Source: Halicephalobus mephisto (Eukaryota > Nematoda > Chromadorea > Rhabditida > Panagrolaimidae). Taken from it: a stretch of DNA of 64,000 bases. Each line of letters begins with the position of its first letter. The stretch's first letter is position 1. The notes beneath the pieces were generated by a model. That model did no database searches. It was not told where the DNA came from and saw nothing but the letters and a program-made list of their open reading frames with translations. Made by a program: the position numbers and the translations under genes. Below, one piece after another: positions 24,135-36,415 of the stretch. The stretch spans positions 1-64,000 of the forward strand of contig SWDT01000506.1 in the NCBI GenBank assembly GCA_009193035.1. Direction: 5' to 3'.

Positions 24135-24205
24135 GCTCTCGTAGCTTAAGAGAAAAGCACTTGCCCGGATAGCAAGACGATGCGGGTTCGATGTCTGCCG
24201 AGAGA
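24135..24205 (+). tRNA. tRNA-like gene or tRNA pseudogene (anticodon would read GGA)
   Basis: A 71-base cloverleaf can be drawn: acceptor GCTCTCG / CGAGAGA (6 of 7 pairs), D stem GCTT / AAGC, anticodon stem CTTGC / GCAAG with loop CCGGATA, short variable loop ACGAT, T stem GCGGG / TCTGC with loop TTCGATG. A run of T (GTTTTTCC) follows, as in Pol III terminators. Against a functional tRNA: position 33 is C instead of the universal U, two T-stem pairs are G-U, and a GGA anticodon would mean Ser, which normally has a long variable arm. A pseudogene or tRNA-derived repeat is most likely. Confidence 0.5.
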
Positions 24206-24299
24206 CGTTTTTCCTTCCATATTAGTTTCGGACTAGATGAGGCCAGATCTAGTTTTCCGACACTATAGATATACTGTCTTTAATCACTGTATTTTCGAT

Positions 24300-25060
24300 T
24301 ATTTTCTCCAAAAACACTGTGTGTATGAGGAAATTCAGATTCCACTTACTCTGCTACATACTCTTGGATCTTACTGTAGAGTTAGTTATATTACTATCTA
24401 AGCCTATTTGCACTTTAAAACTAATCATACTGTATCCACGTGGAATGCTAAGTCTGACGAATAATTTAACTTTAAAGATTTTTCTTGGATCAATATATAC
24501 TAGTGGATTTGGCGTTAGGATGCTGTTCACGATTATGGTTATTGAAAGATATGGTATCATATCCCTTATCGGTCCACTAAAGTTTAATGATTTTTATAAA
24601 CATCCAACTTTTTACACATTTTGCAAATGTGGCTCTTTTTTATTGTAATGATTCATTTATACCTGGGTTTACTCGTATATAATTCATGTTATCTTGCAAA
24701 CGAAACTTATGCAATGATCCAGAGATACGTTATAAATGGGAAAAGTTGTTAAATTTCGAAATTAGCTTAATCAGAAGCGACTGGGAAGTTTTTAAAGATA
24801 GTACTATTATTTTTTGTCATCTTTGTGATCTATGTCATTAGGATTATTATATTTTTCAACTTCTGCTTTCAGTCATTTAGACAATATTCGTCGAAATTCA
24901 CCTTCAAAGCATAGGAAAACAACAGAAGAATTTTCAGAAGTATCTGTTCTCAGTTCTTCGCAATGTTTTTCTTGATTATCGTCCTATTGGGAATTCTAGT
25001 TTTTTTGATCTTCAATCTTCCATGTATATCATATGTTATTTTTTTGTAGCCATTGGATTT
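24300..25060 (+). pseudogene. Chemoreceptor-like (serpentine receptor) fragment, degenerate
   Basis: Open from 24319 to 24648, with hydrophobic segments ILLDLTVELVILLSKPI and IYTSGFGVRMLFTIMVIER, the latter resembling the third transmembrane helix plus the following basic residue in nematode chemoreceptors. After the stop at 24648, further receptor-like pieces appear in other frames: KQQKNFQKYLFSVLRN in one and FFAMFFLIIVLLGILVFLIF in another, consistent with frameshifts. The family member cannot be named. It has a diverged paralogue on the other strand at 22943-23387. Confidence 0.5.
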
Positions 25061-25424
25061 TTCTAGCAATCGATAATATTGTAATCATTATAACGATTAC
25101 ACTATAGAAAAAATTTAGTTACTAAAATCAAACCGTTACGGTCATCAAGGTCTTCTTCGATCAATGTCGGTTGGAAAATATTTTTTGAATATTGTGTTTT
25201 TAAAGATATAAAATCATTATGAAAAATAATAAACGAATTTATTTTATTAGATGATGATTCATAAACAGTTACAAATTTTCAAAAATATTCAAATGTTTTT
25301 TAAGAATTCCCTCGATACTTTTTTATCTTTATTCAGTTACAATAATCCAGATTCAATTATTTTTAAATTAAACTGTTTTCAAAATTAAAATAAATCAGAT
25401 AGTTGACCAGATGAGTCAGTAGTA

Positions 25425-25610
25425 GATTCTGGATGTATCTTCTTCGGCTTTTTTCATAGTATTTTATAAATTCTCCAACACTAGATTCTGAACATATCTT
25501 CTTCGGCTTTTTTTATAGTATTTTATAAATTCTCCAACACTAGATTCTGAACATGTCTTCTTCGGCTTTTTTCATAGTATTTTATAAATTCTCCAATACT
25601 AAAAAGTTTC
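25425..25610 (+). repeat. Three tandem ~62-bp units
   Basis: Each unit has AGATTCTG(A/G)A(C/T)(A/G)T(A/G)TCTTCTTCGGCTTTTTT-type sequence and TAGTATTTTATAAATTCTCC. Confidence 0.85.
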
Positions 25611-25726
25611 GAAACTGAACAATCTTTTAAAGTACAGTATATGAGTTTCGAAATATATATGGACTTACACAGTCGTAGAAATGATTATATAGTGAGATTG
25701 TGGGAATTTAACAAGGTAAATAAGAT

Positions 25727-25903
25727 CTAAAGTTCTTCACCTTCCTCTAAAAGCGATCTTAGAGAAAAAATTAACAATACAAGGATGAACGAAGCTATCC
25801 CGATACATCCCATGATGAACAAAATGATGTTAAACATATCTGCAACATTGTCATCGTAGAGTTCAGATAATTGGATTTTGGAGAAATTTTGAGATACGAC
25901 CAT
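25727..25903 (-). CDS. 58-residue single-helix membrane microprotein candidate
   Basis: Complete ATG-to-TAG frame of 58 codons. The N-terminal half is polar with acidic residues (IQLSELYDDNVADMF), followed by one strong hydrophobic segment (NIILFIMGCIGIASFILVLLIF), then a short basic-acidic tail (SLRSLLEEGEEL). The composition and topology are like small regulators of membrane pumps and channels, but I recognise no family. It could instead be one exon of a larger membrane protein, because a nearby donor or acceptor was not excluded. It lies downstream of the chemoreceptor relic on the opposite strand. Confidence 0.45.
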   Translation of the reverse strand: MVVSQNFSKIQLSELYDDNVADMFNIILFIMGCIGIASFILVLLIFSLRSLLEEGEEL

Positions 25904-26379
25904 CTTAGAAAATGAAACAACTGGGAATTAATATGGTGCTGGGAAATATAACAGGTGAAAGTCCTAATGGAAAAACATTTTACACCTGTAGATTCTGTTC
26001 GTTAATTAATAATTTTGAAAGTGGCTAAGATATTTAAAAATGTAATGACTTTCAGAAATTTTTATTATATTTTTAAATCTAAAAATAGATGTTTAGAAGT
26101 TTTAAGTTAAATTTGGAACTTGGTAGTAAACTTTATTTTTGATGAAACTTATTTGACAAGGATGACGATTGTACGTCCTTACTGCATTGTTCATTATTAA
26201 CTAGTTTTTACTTTTTGTACAGTACCTGAGGTAAAAGATGAAACTACTTCGAGTAAGATGATGAGCAGCCAAGCTTAGACTATTTCTGCCATTGATGAAG
26301 CTTTCTGAGACACCAGTTAAAACTTGCCCTTTCGGTTGTAAACGTCTGTATTACTTTCATATCGTGTTTTGTAAACCCC

Positions 26380-26900
26380 TAGTATAGTTACCCAAGTTTT
26401 AGATCTATTATTGAAATAAAGTGTACATTGGTAATTAGGATATATATGTGAAATATCGTCACTACTGCAAACACACAATAGCTCTAATGTACTAGTGCAC
26501 AAAATTGAGCACAATATATAAGTGTATTATTTCAATATATTGGTACATGAAATATAACGTATCCAATACATCAAAGACATTTGAATATATCGATACATTG
26601 TAGAGTATATGCAAAAAGTGGTTCTAATGTGCAATATATAAAGTGGATTTAATGTATATATGCATTATATGCAATATATTGGTACATATAAAGTACAACG
26701 TATCCAATACATCAGAGACATTTGAATATATCGATACATTGTAGAGTATGTGCAAAAAGCAGTTTTAACGCACCAGTGTTTAAATTGAGCACAAAATATA
26801 AGCGCATTATATGCAATATATCGGTATATAAAATGTAACGTATCTTATACATCATAATCATTCTAATGTATCCATATACATCATGTACTGTTTTTGTGTA
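26380..26900. repeat. ATATATCGATACATT tandem repeat, locus 1
   Basis: Units of about 125 bases containing CGTATCCAATACATCA(A/G)AGACA and TTGAATATATCGATACATTG, two and a half copies. Related sequence is at 41340-41790. Frames open across it are repeat artefacts. Confidence 0.8.
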
Positions 26901-26939
26901 CATGTTTTAATCAGCAAATTTGCTTTGTAATCTTTAATT

Positions 26940-27700
26940 CTTTGGAATGTATAGAAAAAAGCAAAAATACCGAATTTTATCGGATTATCAGTAATCTGAA
27001 AAAAATAAGTTGTAACTACAAGGCATTTTTTCGAAGTCTAAGGATTGGGTAATGAGGATTAAAGTATTATTAAAACAACATTATGTAAAATCAAAAATTC
27101 TAAAAACTCAAAATTTTAAATATTTTTCTCAAATTTAAAAATTCAATAAAAAATTTGTTTTTTACAATAAAGTTACAAAAATTACCGTATATTTTTTAGA
27201 AATAAATAATTTTTCAAATAAATAGTAAACATCAAAAAAATTGAAAAATTATTATCTTAAAATCGATTTTTAAAAATTTTTAAAAATTATTTTTATATTT
27301 TTTTTAGTTTTTTAATTTTTAAAAATTATTTTTTTTATATTTAAAACTTTTCTTAATTTTTAAAATCAATTTTATATTAAAAATAAAAATAATAATCATT
27401 GTGAAATTTTTAATATTTAAATTTTTTCCTTTTTGCAGAAATAAAAAAAAAGATTTAGTGACATAAGCAATGACGGTGGAGACATATCTTTATCCTCTTC
27501 CTAAGCCTTCATTCAGTCTTTGTTTTGTTTCTATAAAGTAATACAATTCAACAACCATCTTACAAAAAATCGTCGTTATTGATTTTTTTAAATTTTCGAA
27601 ATTAATTCAATTCGAATTTTCTGATTTTAAAATTTAAATTAGTTCAAAATCGATTCAGAAATCTTATCTAGAGAAAATCTAATTCAGAGGTAAAATTCAG
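26940..27700. other. AT-rich gene-free stretch
   Basis: Simple A/T sequence to 27420, then a more mixed piece near 27470-27560 (GACGGTGGAGACATATC, TTCATTCAGTCTTTG) without a supported exon. Confidence 0.6.
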
Positions 27701-27719
27701 ATTTGATTCAAAAGGTAGA

Positions 27720-28030
27720 TTCTGATTCTGAAGTACAACTCGTAAGTTTAATTCCGAAATTAAATTCAGAAGCTAGATTCTGAAGTATTATTCACAATGT
27801 TCATTCCAAATTTGATTCAAAAACAAAATTCTGATTCTGAAGTACAATTCGTAAGTTTAATTCCGGAATTAGATTCAGAAGCTAGATTCTGATTCTGAAG
27901 TACTATTCACAAGTTTAATTCCGAAATTAGATTCAGAAGCTTGATTCTGATTCTGAAGTACTATTCACAAGTTTAATTCCGAAATTAGATTCAGAAGCTA
28001 GATTCTGATTCTGATTCTGAAGTACTATTC
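27720..28030 (+). repeat. Tandem ATTCAGAAGCTAGATTCTGATTCTGA repeat
   Basis: About five units of 60 bases with TAGATTCAGAAGCTAGATTC, GAAGTACTATTCACAAGTTT and AATTCCGAAAT. Similar words (GATTCTGA) occur in the intron array at 18860-19140. Confidence 0.85.
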
Positions 28031-28534
28031 ATAATTTTCATTTCAAATTTTATTGAGAAACTGAATTTCGAAATTTAATTCAAACTTGATTGAAAATTCC
28101 GATTTTGAAGCTCGATTCACAAATCTAACTCAAATTCGATTCAAAAATAAAACTCAAACCTTAATTCAAAATCATCAACTCTGATAACTACCATTTTAAT
28201 TTCAATAAATCACCATCAAAAAACCTCCAACCATATCCTCAAGTATTTTCAAAAAAATCAAAAAACAACTACCATTCAACTTTCCAATCTTATCCTCTCT
28301 AATTTCACTCAAAAGCATTCCCAACAACCACCCATAAATCCTCCAATATTTAAAAAAACTTTACTTCCCCACTTTCATGAGATTTTCATTAAAAAATGCC
28401 AGTTATTACAAAAAACAACCAGTCTTAAAAACTTTAGAGAATTCCAAAAAAACACAAATGAACACGAATAGGATATTTTGGCCAACAAAAAAACCACAAA
28501 TTATAAAAAATACTAAACAACTAAATTCCATTCT

Positions 28535-31500
28535 TTACTCCGTTATTGTATGTATTGATCCATTTTCAATTGCACTTGCCGATCTTAAAGTTTTTAGTTG
28601 TGGAGCAACAGGAGTATCTTCATTACCTTGAGCAATTGGTGTCGTCAAAATGTCTTCTGAATATTGAACATCTGGATTAGCTGATTGAATAGATAATTGA
28701 GATCCTTTAGTTACAGTATCTAATAAATTCGAATAAGTACTCGATTGAAGAAATCTTCTATATTTATCATTATCCATAAGTTGTTCAATCTTATTCTGGG
28801 CCAATGAAAAAGTATTTTCTTCCAATTCTTCTTTAAAAGCTTTTTTTGTTGCCGTTTTTACAGTCGATTCCAGATTGACTTCTTGTGGAGCGCCATCTTC
28901 TAAAAAATTATCAAAGATTTCCTTGGCCAATTTCTGAATTTTCTTTTGATTTTTCTTAGGATTAAGAAACAACTTCTTATATTCACGACACTTGAGAACA
29001 AAGTCGAGATTCTCTCTGCTGTATTCCTTATCCAGAAACTCTCCAAATAAGATACATCCATATTTATTCTCCAGAAGATTTTCCATTTTTTCCTGCCAAG
29101 ATCTGACTTCATCTTGAGTAGGATAAAGAGCAGATTGAGACATGGATCCATCCACCTTATTCCTTAGAAAATGGAGAGTCTTCCCACTAAAACAAATCCA
29201 TTATTTAAGCCAAACTAAAAAAATTCATGTCAAATTTTCAGAATTTTGTAAAAATTAAAGTTTTAAAACTTTCCAAAAGAATTACAAGTTCTAATAAAAT
29301 TCCAAAAGGTTCAAAAAACACAAAATTCTAAAATATTTCAAAAACTTTCCATTTCAATAAAATTTTAATTTAAAAAAAACTCACAAAAATCCTCTTCTAT
29401 GTTCCTTATTTTGTTGCTGTTGTTGTTTAGCCAATTCTGTTTTCGTTGGAGGAGATGTAAAACTAGCAACTCTCCTGACAGATGGATGATAATTCATTTT
29501 CATTTGAATTTTTTTAGCATCATGACGAAGTTCTTTAGTAGCAACAATTTTTGCAAATTTATCAATATCAGATGGTGTATAATCATCATCTAATTCACTA
29601 TCATTTTCTAATTCCTCTAAAATTCCTGCATCAACAGATCCAAAATGTCTTCTTCTAATTTTTGATTCACCAGACATTACTACTGGTGTTTGAGCATCTG
29701 CATATAATAATTGATAATCAATTGGTTGATTAATTTGAATTGGTTCACCAAATTCAGAATTAGTATCACCTATAAATTAAAACTTAAAAATATATCAATA
29801 ATCAATAATTTTGGCCAAATTAAGAACATATCAATGACGAAAAAGGACCAAAGCCTATGATTCTCAAACTCGATAAGAAAAAATAACAGACCAATATTTT
29901 CAATAATCAAAAACATTATTTTTTCAAACTTACTTGTTGCTATAATCGACGGCAATGTAAATCTCTTGTAAGCACTTCTTTTAAAATCCAATCCAGAAGA
30001 CGAACTTGAATTCGAAGTCGAAAAGTCACAATTAACTTCATTTCCATTAGGACCACCAATGATTGCATTCATTGTAGAAGAATTACTTGACGACGAAGTT
30101 GATGGACTCATTACAGTATCCGGTTCACCATTAATCATAGCTCCAGCTCCAGGGATTCTCTTTTTGATCGAAACAGCGTAATGACTTTGATAACAACTCG
30201 AAGCTGAACTCGAAGCAAAATCCAAATGATTTTGAAATTGCTCTTTAATTGGAGATACTCCTAATCTCGTCAAAATTCCTTCTTTCTTATGACTGTGTCC
30301 AATAGCACTACTCGCAGGAGTCTGTCTCCAATCACTCTCACTTATCATCTAAAATCAAAAAATATCAGTATGTTCCATTTCTAGTTGACTGACAATCGAT
30401 GAAGCTCCTTTTTTTTTGATCATATTGTCATAATCTCGTCATTCTATCGACTAATAGAATTTTATGATTTGTCTCATTTTTTATAAGAGAAGGTATTCTC
30501 AATAAAAAATCATCAAAAATTCGTCACAAAATCATTAAAATCAATTATCTTCGACATCAAAAACACACATATTGATCACATTAAACAGCAGTAATTGAAA
30601 ATAAAAATTAAATTTTACCTTATGTAATTCATAAAGATTTGTTTTTAGCATACAGATTCCACACATACTTACAATATTCCCCAAATAAAACAGTCAAAAA
30701 CAAACAATTAAAATCACAAAGCGATTCCTACACACTTACATGCCCTTAGAAGAAAAAATGACTTCAATCAAGTTCCAAAGTCATGTTTATCCACATATCC
30801 AAAACGTTTCACTTACACAGATTATTTTACACAAAGAAGTAATTTCACCAGATATTAAAGCCGCTACCTACGTTCTGAAGCTTCTTTATCCAATATCACA
30901 TTTGTTCTACCTACATAAAAAAGTGGATTTCGCGTACATATGAAGCTATTTTTGCTACATATTAAAGTAATTCTCACCTACATACTAAAATTACTCATTG
31001 AAATTACTCCACAAAATTCACAATCATCTCAACTACTTCATCTACAATATATATTTCCAAAATTCCAATTATTTACCTGTTTCAAATTCGACAAAGCTGC
31101 AGCACGTAAAACAAGAGCTGAACAACAAAGCTCTGAATTTTCAATTCTTGGTTCAGGAGAATATCTAGGAGATAATCTCTTTGGAGCCATTGAAATGACA
31201 AACTTCATTCATTCGTTTACACACTATCACAAATATAATTGAATTTTATTTCATCAGAAAATTCCCTCTTTATTGACCTCGATTTTTTAAGGCGTGGCCT
31301 GCTTGCAAAAAAGGAGGGTTTCACAAAAAATTATCCATGAGCTTTCAAAACACCTATTTTCCAATATAACAGACTACGACATAGATTCATAAAAATAAGT
31401 TTTTCCTTTGTCTGGAATAAAGTTTAAGTCCAAAAAATGAAAAGCAGGAAAAGTCCAATTTTATCTGTGACGAAAAAATATTCTCAAAAACAATCTAGGG

Positions 31501-34500
31501 ACCATTTGACTTTTGGGATAATAAGAAACAATTTTTGATCTTTTATGCACTTTGCAATTGGAGTAGTCATGTAATCCTAACTAATCCTTCCAGAATCCGT
31601 TCAAAGGTTAATCCTAATTTTACAATAAGACTTGTTTCTAGAATCTCAGAAGTCTAGACAACCTCAATCAAAAAGGTAAAAAACTAAAGACAAATTTAAG
31701 AACCTAGGGAATGGAATTTATTATACAAAATTTTCTGCAGGTTATTTTCAATCTTAATTTTTATGGAAAATATATCTAGAACTTGAAAATCCTAAACTAG
31801 ATTATAAAGTTTAATCAGGAAAAGTCTTCTTCAAAAACCAAAAAAACAAAATTTTGCAAGATTATTTCTTACTCATCCTCAAAGATTATCTCATACCTGT
31901 TTTCATGGCTTCATAAACTCTTTTCAGAATCCCAAGTCCAAACTACGATGCTTAGTCACAAAAATCAAAAATCTAATAGCATTAAAAATCAAACAATTTT
32001 CGAAATTTAATGTAAGGAAGTCTATCTTTTGATTTTAATCATCGTCCCAAAAATAGAAATTATCTGATTCATCTTGAGAAAGAATAACGTTCTTTTTTTA
32101 GAGCAATCACACTTGAAAAATAAAAAAATCCCTATTACGTCAATGGAACCAGTCACTGCGAAAAATTCATCTGAGTCAAATTTACCAATTTTTTGGAGAA
32201 ATCTAATCTTCCATAAGGTCAAAACTAAAATAATTTAACCCAAATTCTTGCAAACTTTTGAAATTAATTAATTCTCAGCATTTCTTAATTGAGCCACCCT
32301 CTAATCCATGTTAATTGTTTCCAGCTCAAGTGTTCTAAACTCAAAATTGCATCTACAGTATACTTTAAAACCGCTCTTAAAATCACTATTCTGTGAAATT
32401 CTAGTCTTATCTGGAAATTTAGTATCTAATCAATTTTTAAGAATAAAATCAATGCCCACCCAAATATGGAATATTTCGAATAACAGACCACAACCGAACA
32501 AATAACACGAAAAATCATTCTGATTATCATATAGGAACCACACAATTTGCGTCAATCTCACTTCCGTTGGACAATTATTCCCCATAAAGACCAAAATTCT
32601 GTTGATAACGACATCAAAGTAACGGACGATCGACTTCGATAATATTACCCAAGTTGCAATCCAGGATTAACACCTACCTTAATTGGAGACGATGAAATAG
32701 CCGAAGAACATGTACTTAAAGACGTTCCTCCAATTTCGTCGTAATATTTCCTATGGGATATCTGAAAAACAAAAATCCATATATGAAAAACTTCAAAAAT
32801 CATACTTTAGCTTCAGATAAATGCGAAACAGCTCCTTTTTCTTTTCCGAGCAAGAAATAACCTCCACTAGCAACCTGGAAAAACAGTTATTATCAATTCA
32901 ATATATGAAAAATATCAAAAACTTACTGTAATCGTCTCTTTGTCTGCAGCACTGCTTCTGCTTCGACCTCGTCTTTCGCACTGAAATAACCATTTTTTTA
33001 CATTTTCCATTTTTTCCATTTTAGGTAAAGAAGAAAATTCTTTAACTACAGCCGAATATCGTATTTTTTGGCTGGGTGACAATCCAAAGGTCGACATATT
33101 GATTTGATAAAATAAGTTGGAATTTGGCGCGAAAGAATATTCTCACAAAACTCGGTTCAAACTCGGATATTCCCGGGTTCCAGGGCAAAAATGACTAGTT
33201 TACAGTTTTGTTTGCATTGTCCTTCTGCCGTTGACACAAATATTAAAACATTTTTCAAAAAAAATGGGGCAGAACAGATCTCCTAAGGGATACGGATTAA
33301 CTCGATTATTGTTTTGGAAATGGGGATCAACTTGATTACTACTTTAGAGATGGCAGTTTAGAGACAACTACGATATTATAATGTTAGAAAAATTAGAATA
33401 AAAATCATTACGAAATTGTCTCGGCGCGAATATTCAAAAGTGAAATTTTAGGTAAAAAAGCAAAAAAAACAAGTGAGAGTGGAAACAGCGCGAGTTGATT
33501 AGACAAGTAATTGCCAGATTTACCAGTTTTTAAATTCCCACAATACTCGCGCTTTTTGCGCGGGAATTCAAAAATTATTATAAAAATTCAAATTTTTTGA
33601 AAAATCGATTTTGAAAAAATTTCTTTGAATTTTTGAAAAAAACAGGAGCTGATTTGGACCAGAATTGCCAGTTTTATCATTTTTGCATTTTGCGCGGGAA
33701 TTCAAAAATTCAAAAAATTTTAAATTTATTTTTTTTTATTTTTAGATTTCTTTTGAGTGGAAATTTTAGAATTTTTAAAATTATAATATTCATTTAAATT
33801 ATAAAATTAAAAAACCCACCAATCCATCGATTTTGTCAAACATTTTTTTCAATGGAAAAGCCATACATCCGATGAGTTCTCGTTCAGGTACCGGTAAAGC
33901 TGAAGTTTTTGCAAAAACGCTGATCGCCAGGATATCATTCGCTTCACAATGTTCTCTTGAAACTTTGCTAAAAAAAATTAAAAATTAAAAAAAATCTAAA
34001 TTGTAAAAAAAATTAAAAATTAAAAAAAATAAAATTTAAATTAAAATTTTAAAAAATCTAAATTGTAAAAAAATAAAAAATTTGAAATTACAGGAAAAAA
34101 GTAAAAAATTATAAAAGAATTTTAAAAACATTTAAAAAATTTAAAAAAAATAAAAAAAAATTTAATTTTAAAAAACAAAAAAAAATTTAATTGTAAAAAA
34201 TAATAAAAATTTTAAAATACTTACAATTTGAAAACTTCGAAAAAATCTGGAGAATTATTTCTGGTTACTGTAGAAGTTTTAACAACTTCGAACAATCTCT
34301 GTCTTGAGGATTTTGATCTTTTTCGAGAATTCGTCGGTTTTCTTTTAATTTCTAATCTCACGAAAGAACTGACCGGATGTCCTGGATCTAGGAAAAAAAT
34401 TGCGTTTCTGATGCTTACGGTCAACGTCATTTGTCTACTGACTCCGATAGACAAATACAGTATTCCTTTGCTACCGTATCTTCTGGCGACTTGACTGGGC

Positions 34501-35177
34501 AATCCGAAGTGATCTGGTTTCGGAATCATTCTGGATCTTCTTTGATCCAACAAAGTCGGTCTTTGGTCGTCCAGATTTACCAATCTCTGACTTCTGGGGG
34601 TGTTGGGAACTCCACTATGTCTAGGATTCGTCTTGGGAAGAAGATGAGGATAAAACGAGGTCGTTGTTGAAGTCTGCAATGGCTGGAATTCTTTCGTCAT
34701 TTTCAGTGGCATCATAGGTGGGAGATCTTCATCGACATCTGAATTCACATGAGGAATAGGGGAGATTTCTTGGATCATTTCCAGAGCTCTTGGTTGTTTT
34801 CTGACTTCGAACAAGTAAGGTTCTTCTTCGCTGGAATCCTGATGAGGATAAATCGTGGACAAAGAATGGAATCTTGTCAAAGGTCCAATTCTGGATTTAT
34901 ATTGATCAAGTGGTATTTCTTTTTTGGAATATCTTCGTTTTTTTTTAAAGTAGTTTTCCCTCGGCAATTCGCCACTGGTAGTCGTCAATTCGTCAAATTC
35001 AAAATCATCGTCGCTGGAATTAGACACAAGTTCGTCCAGGTTGATTTCCTTGGGAATATTACAGTAATTTCCAACGGGATTATTTTCCTTCTCAAAGTTA
35101 TATCTGTGTAGATCTAGTGAAATCCGGCCAGTCTCAGATTGAAGTGGATAAAGTGGGACAAAATGATGTCGGCTCAT
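28535..35177 (-). CDS. rgs-7: C2 and RGS domain protein (regulator of G-protein signalling, RGS-7-like)
   Basis: Eight exons join in phase: 35177..34225, 33967..33820, 32980..32927, 32874..32806, 32761..32678, 30348..29934, 29769..29385, 29186..28535, giving 919 residues. Residues about 236-367 form a C2 domain (GILYLSIGVSRQMTLTVSIR, DPGHPVSSFVRLEI, ERELIGCMAFPL); about 740-860 are an RGS domain (YGCILFGEFLDKEYSRENL, MDNDKYRRFLQSSTYSNLL). RGS domains speed GTP hydrolysis by G-alpha subunits; the C2-plus-RGS pairing is that of worm RGS-7, which acts in embryonic spindle positioning. The middle is low-complexity and serine-rich. The ATG lies 8 bases after a TTTTTAG acceptor. Internal first exons at 33097, 31190 and 30666 would give forms without C2. 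The symbol is by architecture, not by alignment. Confidence 0.87.
30619..30666 (-). CDS. Alternative first exon of the C2-RGS gene, 16 codons
   Basis: ATG at 30666, encoding MCGICMLKTNLYELHK, with donor GTAAAA in phase 0 to the acceptor at 30348. A cysteine-rich short N-terminus (Cys2, Cys5) could be lipid-modified, as in some small RGS proteins; that is inference. It is shorter and weaker than the 31077-31190 exon. Confidence 0.45.
31077..31190 (-). CDS. Alternative first exon of the C2-RGS gene, 38 codons
   Basis: ATG at 31190, beginning MAPKRLSPRYSPEPRI and ending AAALSNLKQ at a GTAAAT donor in phase 0, which fits the acceptor at 30348 directly. It lies in the 2.3 kb intron of the long form and would give an RGS isoform of about 520 residues without C2. 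Confidence 0.6.
32927..33097 (-). CDS. Alternative first exon of the C2-RGS gene (extends exon 3 upstream)
   Basis: The exon 32980..32927 stays open upstream to an ATG at 33097, adding MSTFGLSPSQKIRYSAVVKE and EFSSLPKMEKMENVKKWLF. This coding-like extension runs straight through the TATTTCAG acceptor used by the long form, so it reads as an alternative start exon for an isoform lacking the C2 domain. Confidence 0.55.
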
Positions 35178-35379
35178 GACAGAACCTAAAAATAACAAAT
35201 TCGAAATCACTCAATCAAGGTCACAAAAGGTGTAAAATAAAGTCCGGGCAGAGGAACACGCAGGTTGAACACGAACAAGGTGCCAAACACGAGCTCGGAG
35301 GAATATTGTCTAGATTTACACCAGGAATTCAGGTTGTCAAAAAATAGTTGATTGTAAAAGTAATAATTTGAAAATTAGG

Positions 35380-35930
35380 ATTCGATATATGGAGGTTTTA
35401 GGAAATTAAGAATTACAATTTCATATATGGAGATTTTGAAAAATTAAAAATTGATATATGGAAGTTTAAAAAATTATAATCTGATATATGGATATTTAGA
35501 AAACCAAAAATATCAGATATGAAAGTTAAAAAAATTACAAATAAACATAAAAACATTCGAAAAAGTAGAAGAATATCGATACATGAACATCTTTAAAAAT
35601 ATCCAGATTTCATATATGAAAATTGAAAAATTAAAATTTCATATATGAAAATTGAAAAATTTAGATTTCATATATGGGCATTTAGAAAAACTAAAAATTG
35701 ATATATGAACATTTACAAAAATTACGATTTGATATATGGAAATTCTAAAAATGTAATTTTATAGATGAAAACTTTAAAAAACTAAGATTTCATATATGAG
35801 CATTTAAAAAAACTAAAAATTGATATATGAAAGTTTTAAAAAATCGAAATTTCATATATGAAAGTTTTAAAAATCTCGAAATTGAAGACTCATATATGGA
35901 CGTTTTAAAAGCTTAATCGACCGTAATGAG
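35380..35930 (+). repeat. TTTCATATATGAAAATTGAAAAA tandem array
   Basis: About fifteen imperfect units of 35-40 bases, each carrying CATATATG or GATATATG followed by GA and an A-rich spacer. Lies between the divergent C2-RGS and 36050 genes. Confidence 0.85.
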
Positions 35931-36049
35931 ATGTCGGAAATCCTCTTCCTAAATCCGAGTTCATATATCAAAACACCTAAGAAGCACTTGAAGTCAGCAG
36001 GATACCAAAATCCAGGCTAATCCGAATCCAAATAACAATCACAAATCCA

Positions 36050-36415
36050 ATGACCTCATCGAGTCAACTCGCAGTTCCGCGCAAAAATATCCAGAAAGAT
36101 CGGATTTCATCAAGTGATCCAGACGCAATTTGGACTAGACATTGTTTCAGGTCACTTAAAGGATCCCATTCGGGAGACCCAACTTCGAGAAAATCCAGTA
36201 AACAAAAAATTGAAGATGGAAATTTAGGCCAAACTAAAAAACAATCAGGTTCGAAAAATGGTAAAAACCGAAAAATGAAAATGGTCAGTGCGAGTCGGGA
36301 AATACCATCTACAAAGAAATTTGGTAAAAGTACAGCCAGACATGTTTGGTTTAGTCATCAGTCTGTTAAAAAGAATTACAAAAAAAAGAAATTTCAAATA
36401 ACTGTAAATGAATAA
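36050..36415 (+). CDS. Lysine/serine-rich basic hypothetical protein
   Basis: Single open frame of 121 residues from ATG at 36050. Strongly basic and polar: SRKSSKQKIEDGNLGQTKKQ, GKNRKMKMVSAS, SVKKNYKKKKFQ. No hydrophobic segment, no recognised domain; composition suggests a nuclear or nucleic-acid-binding protein. The last ten or so codons and the stop lie inside the left arm of the long inverted repeat (36384-36897), so the mirror arm at 41020-41069 carries a reverse copy of the C-terminal coding sequence. It is divergent from the C2-RGS gene. A non-coding chance frame is possible, but the composition is unlike local AT-rich noise. Confidence 0.45.
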   Translation: MTSSSQLAVPRKNIQKDRISSSDPDAIWTRHCFRSLKGSHSGDPTSRKSSKQKIEDGNLGQTKKQSGSKNGKNRKMKMVSASREIPSTKKFGKSTARHVWFSHQSVKKNYKKKKFQITVNE

